Source: Pseudomonas svalbardensis (GTDB taxonomy: Bacteria; Pseudomonadota; Gammaproteobacteria; Pseudomonadales; Pseudomonadaceae). From it: a stretch of 64,000 nt of DNA. Below the pieces are notes generated by a model that worked only from the letters and a program-made list of their open reading frames with translations, had not been told where the DNA came from and did not search any database. Positions 46,069-54,107 of this stretch are shown one piece after another. The stretch spans positions 1,241,001 to 1,305,000 of the forward strand of contig NZ_CP125619.1 of the NCBI RefSeq assembly GCF_030053115.1, given 5' to 3'. The position numbers and the translations under genes are program-made. Numbering within the stretch: position 1 is the stretch's first letter; every line of letters starts with the position of its first letter.

Positions 46069-46626
46069 ATGACAACTGTATTTATTGCGGGCTCTATTAA
46101 TATCAAGCACCTTGATCCGAAGGTTAAAGAGCGTATCAGTAATATCGTTGATTCAGAGTTTGATGTCGTGGTTGGCGACGCAGGCGGAGCCGATACTTCT
46201 ATTCAAGAGTATCTGTTAAGCCTGGCCCGATCTAAAACTACTATTTATTGCAGTGGCGTGGTCCCGCGAAACAATCTTGGAGAATGGCCGGCTAGGACAG
46301 TGGAAACCAAGCACTCCAAAGGGTCGCGAGCTTTTTTTACGGCGAAGGATGTTGTCATGGCCGAGGCCGCGGATTACGGCTTGATGATATGGGATGCAAA
46401 AAGTACTGGAACATTGAGTAACGTAATTGAGCTGTTGTCTCGAAAGAAAAAGTCGCTCGTTTTCGTTAATAAAGAAAAAGCTTTTAAGGTGGTAGGGAAT
46501 GTGAGTCAGCTTGAGGAGCTTGTTGCGTTTATGTCGGACTACGCTAAACAAAAGGCAGATGAAAAAATCAAGCTTTTCGATCGCATATCTTTGCTGAAGC
46601 ACGATCAAGCAGAACTGTTGCTTTGA
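46069..46626 (+). CDS. Predicted nucleotide-binding Rossmann protein (SLOG/DprA-like)
   Basis: Predicted 185-residue cytoplasmic protein. It opens with a hydrophobic strand (MTTVFIAGSINI), followed by VVVGDAGGADTSIQEYL with a glycine-rich loop, a conserved-looking GVVPRNNLGEWPAR segment, and AADYGLMIWDAKSTGTLSNV leading to KSLVFVNKEKAF. This order fits SLOG/YAcAr-type Rossmann folds that bind nucleotides or nucleotide-derived signals. AT-rich codons set it apart from neighbours and suggest transfer. It follows the collapsed gene at 45957 with only a few bases between. Function unknown; some SLOG genes belong to immunity modules, but nothing here proves that. Confidence 0.6.
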   Translation: MTTVFIAGSINIKHLDPKVKERISNIVDSEFDVVVGDAGGADTSIQEYLLSLARSKTTIYCSGVVPRNNLGEWPARTVETKHSKGSRAFFTAKDVVMAEAADYGLMIWDAKSTGTLSNVIELLSRKKKSLVFVNKEKAFKVVGNVSQLEELVAFMSDYAKQKADEKIKLFDRISLLKHDQAELLL

Positions 46627-46660
46627 TGGTTTTCTCTTCAGTCAATAGCTGCCATTAACT

Positions 46661-46689
46661 CCCCTTTCTCTAGGAGTGTGAGAAAGGGG
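46661..46689. terminator. Probable bidirectional stem-loop between convergent genes
   Basis: CCCCTTTCTC (46661-46670) pairs with GAGAAAGGGG (46680-46689) across a nine-base loop, between the convergent SLOG-like and APC permease genes. The flanks are not T-rich, so termination strength is uncertain. Confidence 0.55.
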
Positions 46690-46735
46690 ATATTTCAGCA
46701 TCGGCAGTACTAACGGTGCCGAGAGAGCAAAATCC

Positions 46736-48220
46736 TTATCGACTAACCTTCCAAGCATCCCCCGCAGGCGCAGTCCCATGGTCATACGGCTTGGCAAGCC
46801 ACATGTAAACCAGCCCCAACCCAATCACGATGGCAGTACTCAACACCATCGCGTAGTTGATGTACCACGCCGCATCCGGCGTGCGCGGCCAGGCCATGTT
46901 GATGATCGCGCCAACGCCATAGACCAGTGCGCCGATGTTCACGGCCCAGCCCCAGGCGCCGAGGGTGAACTTGCCGCTTGGTTTCCAGCCTTTCATGCGC
47001 GCATACAAAGCGGCGAGCACGATCATCTGGAACGCCAGGTAGATACCAATCGCCGCGAAGCTGACGATGGTTGCCACTGCATCCTGCAGGAAGAAGCCCA
47101 GCACAATGATCAGCGCCGGCAGGACGCCGGACACGAACAGCGCCGCAACTGGAATCTGAGTCGTAGGGGAAATCTTCTTCAGCAGTGAGCTGCCGATGAC
47201 CATTTCATCCCGAGCGTACGAATACAGCAGACGGCTCGCCGCCGCTTGCAGGCTGATGACGCAGGAGATGAAGGAAATCATGACCACGCCCATCACCACT
47301 TTCGAACCGACCGGGCCGAAGGCGTTGTTGAGAATAGTGGTGACCGGATCCTTGTCGGTGCCGTTGATCACCGCTTGCATGTCTGGCACGGCGAGGATCA
47401 GCGCCAGGCAGGCGAACATCGCCGCGATGCCGCCGATGTAGATGGTCATGCGCATGGCCACCGGGATCTGCTTGCTTGGGTTCGGGGTTTCTTCGGCCAC
47501 GTCGCCGCAGGCCTCGAAGCCGTAGTACAGGAACATCCCCGCCAGCGAAGCGGTGAGGAACGCCGGCAGATACGAGCCATCGACACTGATATCGAAGGTG
47601 TTGAACAACACACTGATCGATTGATGACGCTCGAAGATCAGCAGGTAAACGCCGACGATCACCGCACCGACCAGCTCGCACAGGAAGCCGAACATGGCGA
47701 TCCGCGCCAGCACTTTGGTGCCGCTGAGGTTGACCAGGGTGGCGAACAACGTCAGGAACAGTGCGATGACGATGTTGGTGTTGTTGCTCGGTTCAAAGCC
47801 CATCATGGCGGCAAGGTACGGACCGGCGCCCACCGCAACGGCGGCGATGGTGACGCACAGGGCGATGGAGTAGATCCAGCCGACCATCCACGCCCAGCGC
47901 TTGCCCACCAAGCGACGAGCCCACGGGTACACGCCACCGGAAATCGGGAACTGCGAGACCACTTCACCGAAGATCAGGCACACCAACAACTGGCCGCATC
48001 CGACCAGCAAATAAGCCCAGAACATCGGTGGCCCACCGGCGGCGAGGCACAGGCCGAAGAGCGTATAAACCCCTACGACCGGAGAGAGATAAGTGAAGCC
48101 CAGGGCGAAGTTTTCCCACAGGCTCATGCTGCGATTGAAGTTCGAGGTGTAGCCCAGCTTGCGCAGTTGCTCGGCGTCGCTGTCGGCAACGACTGCGGAG
48201 AGTTCGGATGATGCACTCAT
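46736..48220 (-). CDS. APC family amino acid/polyamine permease
   Basis: Predicted 494-residue inner-membrane permease with about 12 helices. The N-terminal tail leads into LGYTSNFNRSMSLWENFALG followed by TYLSPVVGVYTLFG, a pattern of the APC subgroup that takes up GABA, choline or amines. GVYPWARRLVGKRWAWMVGW and YYGFEACGDVAEETPNPSKQ are further markers. It lies 106 bases downstream of the aldehyde dehydrogenase at 48327 on the same strand, suggesting uptake of putrescine or GABA. The substrate is inferred from context only. Confidence 0.82.
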   Translation of the reverse strand: MSASSELSAVVADSDAEQLRKLGYTSNFNRSMSLWENFALGFTYLSPVVGVYTLFGLCLAAGGPPMFWAYLLVGCGQLLVCLIFGEVVSQFPISGGVYPWARRLVGKRWAWMVGWIYSIALCVTIAAVAVGAGPYLAAMMGFEPSNNTNIVIALFLTLFATLVNLSGTKVLARIAMFGFLCELVGAVIVGVYLLIFERHQSISVLFNTFDISVDGSYLPAFLTASLAGMFLYYGFEACGDVAEETPNPSKQIPVAMRMTIYIGGIAAMFACLALILAVPDMQAVINGTDKDPVTTILNNAFGPVGSKVVMGVVMISFISCVISLQAAASRLLYSYARDEMVIGSSLLKKISPTTQIPVAALFVSGVLPALIIVLGFFLQDAVATIVSFAAIGIYLAFQMIVLAALYARMKGWKPSGKFTLGAWGWAVNIGALVYGVGAIINMAWPRTPDAAWYINYAMVLSTAIVIGLGLVYMWLAKPYDHGTAPAGDAWKVSR

Positions 48221-48326
48221 GGTGTGTTAACTCCGGAAAATCGGCAGATTTCGGATGTCCGAAACCGTGGCAGGGCCATGACGGCGCTGCCCGGATCGGT
48301 AATTTTTGTTTTGTGTTGCGATGCTT

Positions 48327-49751
48327 TTAGTGCTTGAACATCACATGCCGAACGACGGTGTAGTCCTCCAGCCCGTACATGGACATGTCCTTGCCATAAC
48401 CGGACAGTTTCTGACCGCCATGAGGCATTTCGCTGACCAGCATGAAGTGCGTATTCACCCAGGTGCAGCCGTACTGCAAGCGTGCGGATAAGCGATGCGC
48501 ACGACCGACGTCCGAGGTCCAGACCGATGACGCCAGGCCGTAGTTGGAATCGTTGGCCCAGCTCAGCACCTGCGCTTCATCGGTGAATTTGGTCACCGAC
48601 ACCACCGGTCCGAATACTTCGCGACGAACAATCTCGTCGTCCTGCTGAGCGTCGGCCAACACAGTTGGTTCGAAGAAGAAGCCATTACCCTCAACAGCCT
48701 TGCCGCCCGTGATCAAACGGATGTGCGCTTGCGCCACGGCACGCTCGACAAACCCGGCCACGCGGTCGCGATGTTGCGCGGTGATCAACGGACCGAGCTC
48801 GGTCGACGGATCATCTTGCAAACCGTACTTGATGCTGCTGACCGCTTCGCCGAGTTTCTCGACGAACGTGTCGTAGATGCCTTCCTGCGCATAGATGCGG
48901 CAGGCGGCGGTACAGTCCTGGCCGGCGTTGTAGAAGCCGAAGGTGCGAATGCCTTCCACGGCGGCGTCGATGTCGGCGTCGTCGAAGATGATCACCGGAG
49001 CCTTGCCGCCCAGTTCCATGTGCATGCGTTTGACGCTGTCGGCGGTGCTGGAAATGATGTTCGAACCGGTGGCAATCGAACCGGTCAACGAGACCATGCG
49101 CACTTTCGGGTGTGTGACCAATGGGCTACCAACCGTAGGACCACGACCGAACACCAGGTTAAGCACGCCGGCCGGGAAAATCTCCGACGCCAGTTCCACC
49201 AGACGCAGCGCGGTCAGCGGGGTTTGTTCCGACGGCTTGAGCACCACGGTATTACCCGCTGCGAGGGCCGGGGCGATTTTCCAGGCGACCATCATCAGCG
49301 GGTAGTTCCACGGTGCGATGGACGCGATCACGCCAACCGGGTCGCGACGGATCATCGAGGTGTGGCCGTGCAGGTATTCACCGCCCGCCGAACCGCTCAT
49401 GCAACGGCTGGCGCCGGCGAAGAAACGGAACACGTCGGCAATTGCCGGGATCTCGTCGTTCAGTGCAGCGCTGTAAGGCTTGCCGCAGTTGTCCGACTCC
49501 AGTTTGGCCAGCTCTTCGCCGTGGGCTTCAATGGCGTCGGCGAGTTTGAGCAGCAGCAGCGAACGTTCTTTCGGCGTGGTTTGCGACCAGCCTTCGAAGG
49601 CGCTGTCGGCGGCCCGCACGGCGGCATCGACCTGGGCTTCGCTGGCTTCGTTGATTTCCACCAACACACGACCGAGGGCCGGGTTGAACACCGGTTGGGC
49701 GGGGCCTTCTCCGTTGATCAGTTGGCCATTGATCAAGAGTTTGGTTTGCAT
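48327..49751 (-). CDS. Gamma-aminobutyraldehyde dehydrogenase-like enzyme, copy 1
   Basis: Predicted 474-residue NAD-dependent aldehyde dehydrogenase. The start at 49751 ([20 protein letters not shown]) follows AGAGGAC-type sequence (revcomp of 49757-49768). Catalytic motifs are [20 protein letters not shown] and the Cys in [16 protein letters not shown], which with the length match the PatD/YdcW branch that oxidises 4-aminobutanal to GABA in putrescine breakdown. A paralogue at 55350 has the same motifs. The IS110 element begins about 60 bases upstream of its start codon, so its original promoter region may be disrupted. Confidence 0.85.
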   Translation of the reverse strand: MQTKLLINGQLINGEGPAQPVFNPALGRVLVEINEASEAQVDAAVRAADSAFEGWSQTTPKERSLLLLKLADAIEAHGEELAKLESDNCGKPYSAALNDEIPAIADVFRFFAGASRCMSGSAGGEYLHGHTSMIRRDPVGVIASIAPWNYPLMMVAWKIAPALAAGNTVVLKPSEQTPLTALRLVELASEIFPAGVLNLVFGRGPTVGSPLVTHPKVRMVSLTGSIATGSNIISSTADSVKRMHMELGGKAPVIIFDDADIDAAVEGIRTFGFYNAGQDCTAACRIYAQEGIYDTFVEKLGEAVSSIKYGLQDDPSTELGPLITAQHRDRVAGFVERAVAQAHIRLITGGKAVEGNGFFFEPTVLADAQQDDEIVRREVFGPVVSVTKFTDEAQVLSWANDSNYGLASSVWTSDVGRAHRLSARLQYGCTWVNTHFMLVSEMPHGGQKLSGYGKDMSMYGLEDYTVVRHVMFKH

Positions 49752-49912
49752 GGCTTTGTCCTCTTCGGAACTGTTGTTTTTTCTCTGTCGGAACCGACCC
49801 AAATGTGGGAGCAACTGTCTTGATGACCTTTATTTTGAAAGCATATTGATAGACAGCTGAATTCCCACAGCTTTACGCCATGCGATGCCCTACAGGAACA
49901 CCGCGACCCGTT

Positions 49913-50842
49913 TTAGGCCAAGGGTTGTTTCCACTCAGTTCGGTCTCGGATCATGGCGTTCAGCCGTATCAACAACACACGCATACAGGCGATGAGCGCT
50001 ACTTTTGCGCATTTACCCTTATGACGCAGTGCGTCATACCGCGCTTTGAACTCAGGCTGTCGCTGAATCACCACCCAGCACGCCATGTACATTGCCCGAC
50101 GCGCAGCAAACCTGCCGCCGCTAATGTGGCGGGGGCCTTCATGCTTGCCACTGTCGTCGTTGTAGGGGGCTATGCCTGCCAGCGCTGCAATCTCGTGCCG
50201 TCCAACCTCGCCCAGTTCGGGTAAGTAGGCCATCAAGCTGGCTGCCGTCACGAGCCCTATACCCTTGACCGAGCACAAACGGGCCGTTTTATCACTGTCC
50301 AGGTCTTTAGCAGTTTGACGGATCAGCTTTTCTATCGACTTTATGGCTTGGCATAAATAGTCGATATGACTTCGCAGACAGGGTTTTACCGTGTCAGCAG
50401 AGGCTGTTTTAAGGCGCCGTATATCGTCGCCTTGCTGCTGAACAAAATTTTCGCGCTGCTGTACCAGCGCACGCAAATTGTCCTGTTCAGGGCTGGTGAT
50501 TCGGTTGCTTGGCGACTTTATGACTTCGGCAAACTGCGCGAGCAGCCGCGCATCTATCGGGTCGGTTTTAGCGCGCTGCCCCATGGCCTTGGCAAAATCC
50601 CTGGCTCGGCGAGGGTTGATCCGCAAGACTTCGAAGCCGGCAGCCTGAAGCGCTTTCATGACCTCTCGCTCATAGCCGCCGGTGGCTTCCAGCAATACGC
50701 GGCTGACCTGATAGCGCTTTAACCAGTCAATCAGCGCAAGGAAATCACTGGCGGTATTGAGGTGACTCGCGCCAACGTCTTGCGGGTTAATCCGAACTTC
50801 AAGGGTATCTTTGGAAACATCGATGCCTGCGCAGGAAAACAT
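49913..50842 (-). CDS. IS110-family transposase (DEDD plus serine recombinase)
   Basis: Predicted 309-residue full-length transposase. The RuvC-like DEDD residues are visible as D8 (CAGIDVSKDTLEV), E52 (VLLEATGGYE), D94 and D97 (KTDPIDARLLAQ). A coiled middle region (residues 115-180) follows, and the C-terminal Tnp domain carries Ser241 in GPRHISGGRFAARRAMYMAC, the position of the recombinase serine in IS621. The frame is intact with no stop or frameshift, so the element may be active. It acts with a structured RNA encoded upstream (50866-51026). Confidence 0.95.
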   Translation of the reverse strand: MFSCAGIDVSKDTLEVRINPQDVGASHLNTASDFLALIDWLKRYQVSRVLLEATGGYEREVMKALQAAGFEVLRINPRRARDFAKAMGQRAKTDPIDARLLAQFAEVIKSPSNRITSPEQDNLRALVQQRENFVQQQGDDIRRLKTASADTVKPCLRSHIDYLCQAIKSIEKLIRQTAKDLDSDKTARLCSVKGIGLVTAASLMAYLPELGEVGRHEIAALAGIAPYNDDSGKHEGPRHISGGRFAARRAMYMACWVVIQRQPEFKARYDALRHKGKCAKVALIACMRVLLIRLNAMIRDRTEWKQPLA

Positions 50843-50865
50843 AGCCGATCCCTCTTACACTCAAA

Positions 50866-51026
50866 GGTGAGAGCGCTCTGGCTGGGCACCACGCTTGTAA
50901 TGTTCGAGGTCGGCTCGTTCAACTGTTCGGGCTCAATAACCAGAGCGGAGAGGTGAATGGCAGCATGGGCTCCCACACGTGCTTTAAGCACTCCGGGCAT
51001 TCAGCTTGCCACTCACCGCTCTCACC
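50866..51026 (-). ncRNA. Putative IS110 bridge RNA
   Basis: Read on the minus strand, the 161 bases form a closed junction. The outer stem is GGTGAGAG (51026-51019) with CTCTCACC (50873-50866). Stem 1 is GTGAGTGGC (51016-51008) with GCCATTCAC (50961-50953), one G:U. Stem 2 is CGCTCTGG (50947-50940) with CCAGAGCG (50881-50874). Loop 1 (46 bases) contains GCCCG and TGTGGGAGC, matching the two halves of the occupied target. Loop 2 (58 bases) contains ACAGTTG and ACAAGC, matching the element's two ends. This is the target-loop and donor-loop organisation of bridge RNAs. It sits 24 bases upstream of the transposase start. Confidence 0.75.
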
Positions 51027-51053
51027 CTCAGTCTAATTCCTGCGCAAGACACA

Positions 51054-51152
51054 AGCGGGCTTGCTCGCGAAAGCGGTGTGTCAGCCAACACTCATGTTGA
51101 ATGTGATGGCCTCTTCGCGAGCAAGTCGAATCGTCGCACCGCCGCTCCCACA
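51054..51152. repeat. REPIN split by the IS110 element
   Basis: The left arm remnant AGCGGGCTTGCTCGCGAA (51054-51071) pairs with the right arm starting TTCGCGAGCAAG at 51114. The right arm carries an internal insertion (TCGAATCGTCGCACCG-like) before CGCTCCCACAT (to 51152). The missing outer part of the left arm, ATGTGGG, is found on the other side of the IS at 49803-49809. Confidence 0.8.
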
Positions 51153-51187
51153 TTGATTCGGTTTCGACAGTGGTAATGAGTTGTCAG

Positions 51188-52012
51188 TTATTTACCACCA
51201 CTGCCCGCAACGCTTTCGCCGCCACGGGTCAGGTAATAGGCGCCGAGGATCGGCAGCATGGTCACCATCATCACCAGCATCGCGACGACGTTGGTCACCG
51301 GCACGTCCCGTGGGCGGCTGAGCTGGTTGAGCAGCCACAGCGGCAGGGTGCGTTCATGGCCGGCGGTGAAGGTGGTGACGATGATTTCGTCGAACGACAG
51401 GGCAAACGCCAACATGCCGCCGGCCAGCAATGCCGAGCCGAGGTTCGGCAGGACGATGTAGCGGAAGGTCTGCCAGCCGTCGGCGCCGAGGTCCATCGAA
51501 GCCTCGATCAAACTGTGAGAAGTGCGACGCAAGCGGGCGATGACGTTGTTGTAGACGATCACCACACAGAAGGTCGCGTGACCGACGATGATGGTAAACA
51601 TCCCCGGTTCAATGCCCAGCGTCTTGAAGGTCGCCAGCAACGCGATGCCGGTGATGATCCCCGGCAGGGCAATCGGCAGGATCAGCATCAGGGAAATGCC
51701 TTGCTTGCCGAAGAAATCCCGGCGGTACAACGCCGCCGACGCAAGGGTGCCGAGGACCAATGCAATCAACGTCGCGACGGAGGCAATCTGCAGCGACAGC
51801 TTGATCGCTTCCAGCACGTCGGGACGGGAGAACGCCACGCCGATCCACTTCAGGGTGAAGCCCTTGGGCGGGAAGCTGAACGCTGCGTCTTCAGTGTTGA
51901 AGGCATACATGAAGATGATCAGGATCGGGAAGTGCAGAAACACCAACCCGCCCCAGGCTGCGATGCGCAGGCCCAGAGAAGCCTGATCTTGAGACGAAGC
52001 GTCAGAGCGCAT
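51188..52012 (-). CDS. Polyamine-type ABC transporter permease (PotI-like)
   Basis: Predicted 274-residue inner-membrane permease with six helices. The EAA loop reads [20 protein letters not shown], which contacts the ATPase. [20 protein letters not shown] before the second helix is typical of PotI/YdcV permeases for putrescine or spermidine. It overlaps the partner permease by 11 bases, so the two are coupled. It is the last gene of the importer before the IS110 element. Confidence 0.88.
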   Translation of the reverse strand: MRSDASSQDQASLGLRIAAWGGLVFLHFPILIIFMYAFNTEDAAFSFPPKGFTLKWIGVAFSRPDVLEAIKLSLQIASVATLIALVLGTLASAALYRRDFFGKQGISLMLILPIALPGIITGIALLATFKTLGIEPGMFTIIVGHATFCVVIVYNNVIARLRRTSHSLIEASMDLGADGWQTFRYIVLPNLGSALLAGGMLAFALSFDEIIVTTFTAGHERTLPLWLLNQLSRPRDVPVTNVVAMLVMMVTMLPILGAYYLTRGGESVAGSGGK

Positions 52013-52949
52013 CGAAGGCCCCCAGTCGTTTGACGATGGACAGGTAAATGGCGATCAGCACGATCGGCACCAGCGTGAAAGCCGCGGCCATCGGCATGTT
52101 GCCGATTGCGCCTTGCTGGGCGTACACCATGCTGCCGACGAAGTAGCCCGGTGGCCCCACCAGTTGCGGCACGATGAAGTCGCCCAGGGTCAGCGAAAAG
52201 GTGAAGATCGAACCGGCCGCGATGCCTGGAATCGACAGCGGCAGAATCACTTGCATGAAGGTCTGACGCGGCTTGGCGCCAAGGTCAGCAGACGCTTGCA
52301 GCAAGGACGGCGGCAGACGTTCCAGCGAGGCCTGGATCGGCAAGATCATGAACGGCAGCCAGATGTAGACGAACACCATGAAACGGCCCAGGTGCGAGGT
52401 CGACAACGTGCTGCCGCCCACCCCCGGAATGCCCAGCACGAACTGCAACACGGGCTCAAGACCCAGGTGCTGAACGAACCACTGCGCGACGCCGCCCTTG
52501 GCCAGCAGCAACGTCCAGGCATACGCCTTGACGATGTAACTGGCCCACATCGGCATCATCACCGCGATGTAGAAAAACGCCTTGGTCTTGCCGGTGGTGT
52601 AGCGCGCCATGTAGTAGGCGATCGGGAACGCGACGATGGCGCTGGCGATCGAGACGACGACGGCCATGCTCAAGGTGCGCAGGATGATGTCGAAGTTCGA
52701 CGGTTGGAACAGGGCAGCGAAGTTCGCCAGGGTCAGGTCGGGCGTGACCGCCATGGTGAAGTCATCGAAGGTGTAGAAACCTTGCCACAGCAGAACCAGC
52801 AGCGAACCGAGGTAGATCGCGCCGAACCACAGCAGCGGTGGGACCAGCAGCATCGACAGGTACAGGTTTGGCCGGCGATACAGCAGGTTGGAAAACCTGC
52901 GCAACGCCGAGCCGCCGGCCGGGGTTTGAGGGAGAGCCACGCTGTTCAT
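52002..52949 (-). CDS. Polyamine-type ABC transporter permease (PotH-like)
   Basis: Predicted 315-residue permease with six helices and an EAA loop ([22 protein letters not shown], continuing to [11 protein letters not shown]). The start at 52949 ([20 protein letters not shown]) matches the expected N-terminus; six further residues upstream are possible. It begins one base before the end of the ATPase gene and overlaps the second permease, so the importer genes are tightly coupled. [20 protein letters not shown] is the first membrane span. Confidence 0.87.
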   Translation of the reverse strand: MNSVALPQTPAGGSALRRFSNLLYRRPNLYLSMLLVPPLLWFGAIYLGSLLVLLWQGFYTFDDFTMAVTPDLTLANFAALFQPSNFDIILRTLSMAVVVSIASAIVAFPIAYYMARYTTGKTKAFFYIAVMMPMWASYIVKAYAWTLLLAKGGVAQWFVQHLGLEPVLQFVLGIPGVGGSTLSTSHLGRFMVFVYIWLPFMILPIQASLERLPPSLLQASADLGAKPRQTFMQVILPLSIPGIAAGSIFTFSLTLGDFIVPQLVGPPGYFVGSMVYAQQGAIGNMPMAAAFTLVPIVLIAIYLSIVKRLGAFDAL

Positions 52950-52950
52950 C

Positions 52951-53988
52951 TCACACCCCGCCGACAACGGTGTCGTGCAGCGGGATCATCGCTTCCCGTG
53001 CCCAGCGCGCGCTAATGCGTTGGCCGGTCTGATGTTGCGCGCTGACGTCCAGCCACTGGACGTTGGCCTGGCTGATGTTCAGGGTCTGGCCGTTTTCCAG
53101 TTTCAGTTCATAACGCGTGGCGCTGCCCTGGTACTGAATGTCATGGAGCAAACCGCTGACTTCGATTTCATGGCTGGCCAGCGGACCTTCGGCGAAACGC
53201 ACGTGTTCCGGGCGAATCGAAAACGGCTGTGGATTGCCGCTCAATTGTTTCGCCAGATCGCCGCGAATCACGTTGGAGGTGCCAACGAATTCCGCCACAA
53301 ACGTTGTAGCCGGTTTCATGTAGAGGTTGCGCGGGGTGTCGACCTGCTCGATGCGCCCCTTGTTGAACACGGCCACACGATCCGACATCGACAGCGCTTC
53401 GGTCTGGTCATGAGTGACGAAGATGAAAGTGATGCCGAGCTGGCGTTGCAGCTTCTTCAGTTCACCCTGCATTTGCTCGCGCAGCTTCAAGTCGAGCGCG
53501 CCCAACGGTTCGTCGAGCAGCAGCACTCGCGGACGATTGACCAGGGCGCGGGCCAGGGCCACACGCTGGCGCTGACCGCCGGAAAGCTGCACCGGTTTAC
53601 GCTCGCCATAACCGCCGAGGGCGACCATGTCGAGGGCTTCTTCGGCGCGTTTCTGGCGTTCGGTTTTGCCGACGCCTTTAACTTTCAAACCGTAGGCGAC
53701 GTTGTCGAGTACGTTCATGTGCGGGAACAGCGCGTAATCCTGGAACACAGTGTTCACGTCACGCTGATAAGGCGGCAGCCCGGCGGCTTCTTCGCCGTGA
53801 ATACGGATAGAGCCTGTACTCGGTTGTTCGAAACCGGCGATCAGGCGCAGACAGGTGGTTTTGCCCGAACCGGAAGGGCCCAGCATGGAAAAGAACTCGC
53901 CGTCCTGGATATCGATGGAAACCCGGTCAACGGCCTTCACTTCGCCGAACTGACGGGAAACGTTGGTGAACTGGACTGCAAGCGTCAT
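52951..53988 (-). CDS. Polyamine-type ABC transporter ATPase (PotA-like)
   Basis: Predicted 345-residue ATP-binding subunit. Walker A is GPSGSGKTT, the Q-loop VFQDYALFPHMNV, the signature LSGGQRQRVALARAL, Walker B LLLDEPLGALD, and the switch His in FVTHDQTEALSM. A C-terminal TOBE domain (FSIRPEHVRFAEG) is typical of the PotA/FbpC group. The start at 53988 (MTLAVQFTNVSRQFG) is preferred; the frame stays open into the REP repeat upstream, which is coincidental. Confidence 0.92.
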   Translation of the reverse strand: MTLAVQFTNVSRQFGEVKAVDRVSIDIQDGEFFSMLGPSGSGKTTCLRLIAGFEQPSTGSIRIHGEEAAGLPPYQRDVNTVFQDYALFPHMNVLDNVAYGLKVKGVGKTERQKRAEEALDMVALGGYGERKPVQLSGGQRQRVALARALVNRPRVLLLDEPLGALDLKLREQMQGELKKLQRQLGITFIFVTHDQTEALSMSDRVAVFNKGRIEQVDTPRNLYMKPATTFVAEFVGTSNVIRGDLAKQLSGNPQPFSIRPEHVRFAEGPLASHEIEVSGLLHDIQYQGSATRYELKLENGQTLNISQANVQWLDVSAQHQTGQRISARWAREAMIPLHDTVVGGV

Positions 53989-54021
53989 GGTGCGGTGCTC
54001 CGAAAAACAGAATCTTAAAAG

Positions 54022-54102
54022 CTTCGCGAGCAGGTCGGATCGCCGCACCGTCGCTCCCACATTGGAATGCGATTACATGTGGGAGCGAGCCTGCTCGCGA
54101 AG
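54022..54102. repeat. Asymmetric REPIN with a 16-17-base insertion in one arm
   Basis: The right arm (54077-54102, ATGTGGGAGCGAGCCTGCTC...) is a standard REP. The left arm (54022-54062) is the same sequence interrupted by about 16 bases (GTCGGATCGCCGCACCG) between GCGAGCAG and TCGCTCCCAC. A similar interrupted arm is seen at 51114-51152. It lies between the binding-protein and ATPase genes of the same operon. Confidence 0.8.
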
Positions 54103-54107
54103 GGGCC

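Larger units (their letters stand above)
49813..51053 (-). mobile_element. IS110-family insertion sequence in a REP site
   Basis: Element of about 1.24 kb carrying one transposase gene (49913-50842). Boundaries come from the interrupted REP: ATGTGGGAGC (49803-49812) on the left and AGCGGGCTTGCTCGCGAA (51054-51071) on the right together rebuild a normal REP arm whose partner arm is intact at 51114-51152. AGC is shared at both junctions, and it contains the CT core (in element orientation) used by IS110 relatives such as IS621. There are no terminal inverted repeats, as usual for the family. The 5' end (50843-51053) holds a structured RNA; the 3' end is about 100 bases. Confidence 0.85.

Noticed and set aside
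44696..46626. Prophage or toxin-antitoxin interpretation of the BRO-N, small-protein and SLOG-like genes
   Set aside because: There is no integrase, structural phage gene, attachment-site duplication or co-directional two-gene toxin-antitoxin layout; the small protein and BRO-N are convergent.
53989..54060. N-terminal extension of the polyamine ATPase to 54060
   Set aside because: The additional residues are translated from the REP repeat and no ribosome-binding site precedes that start.
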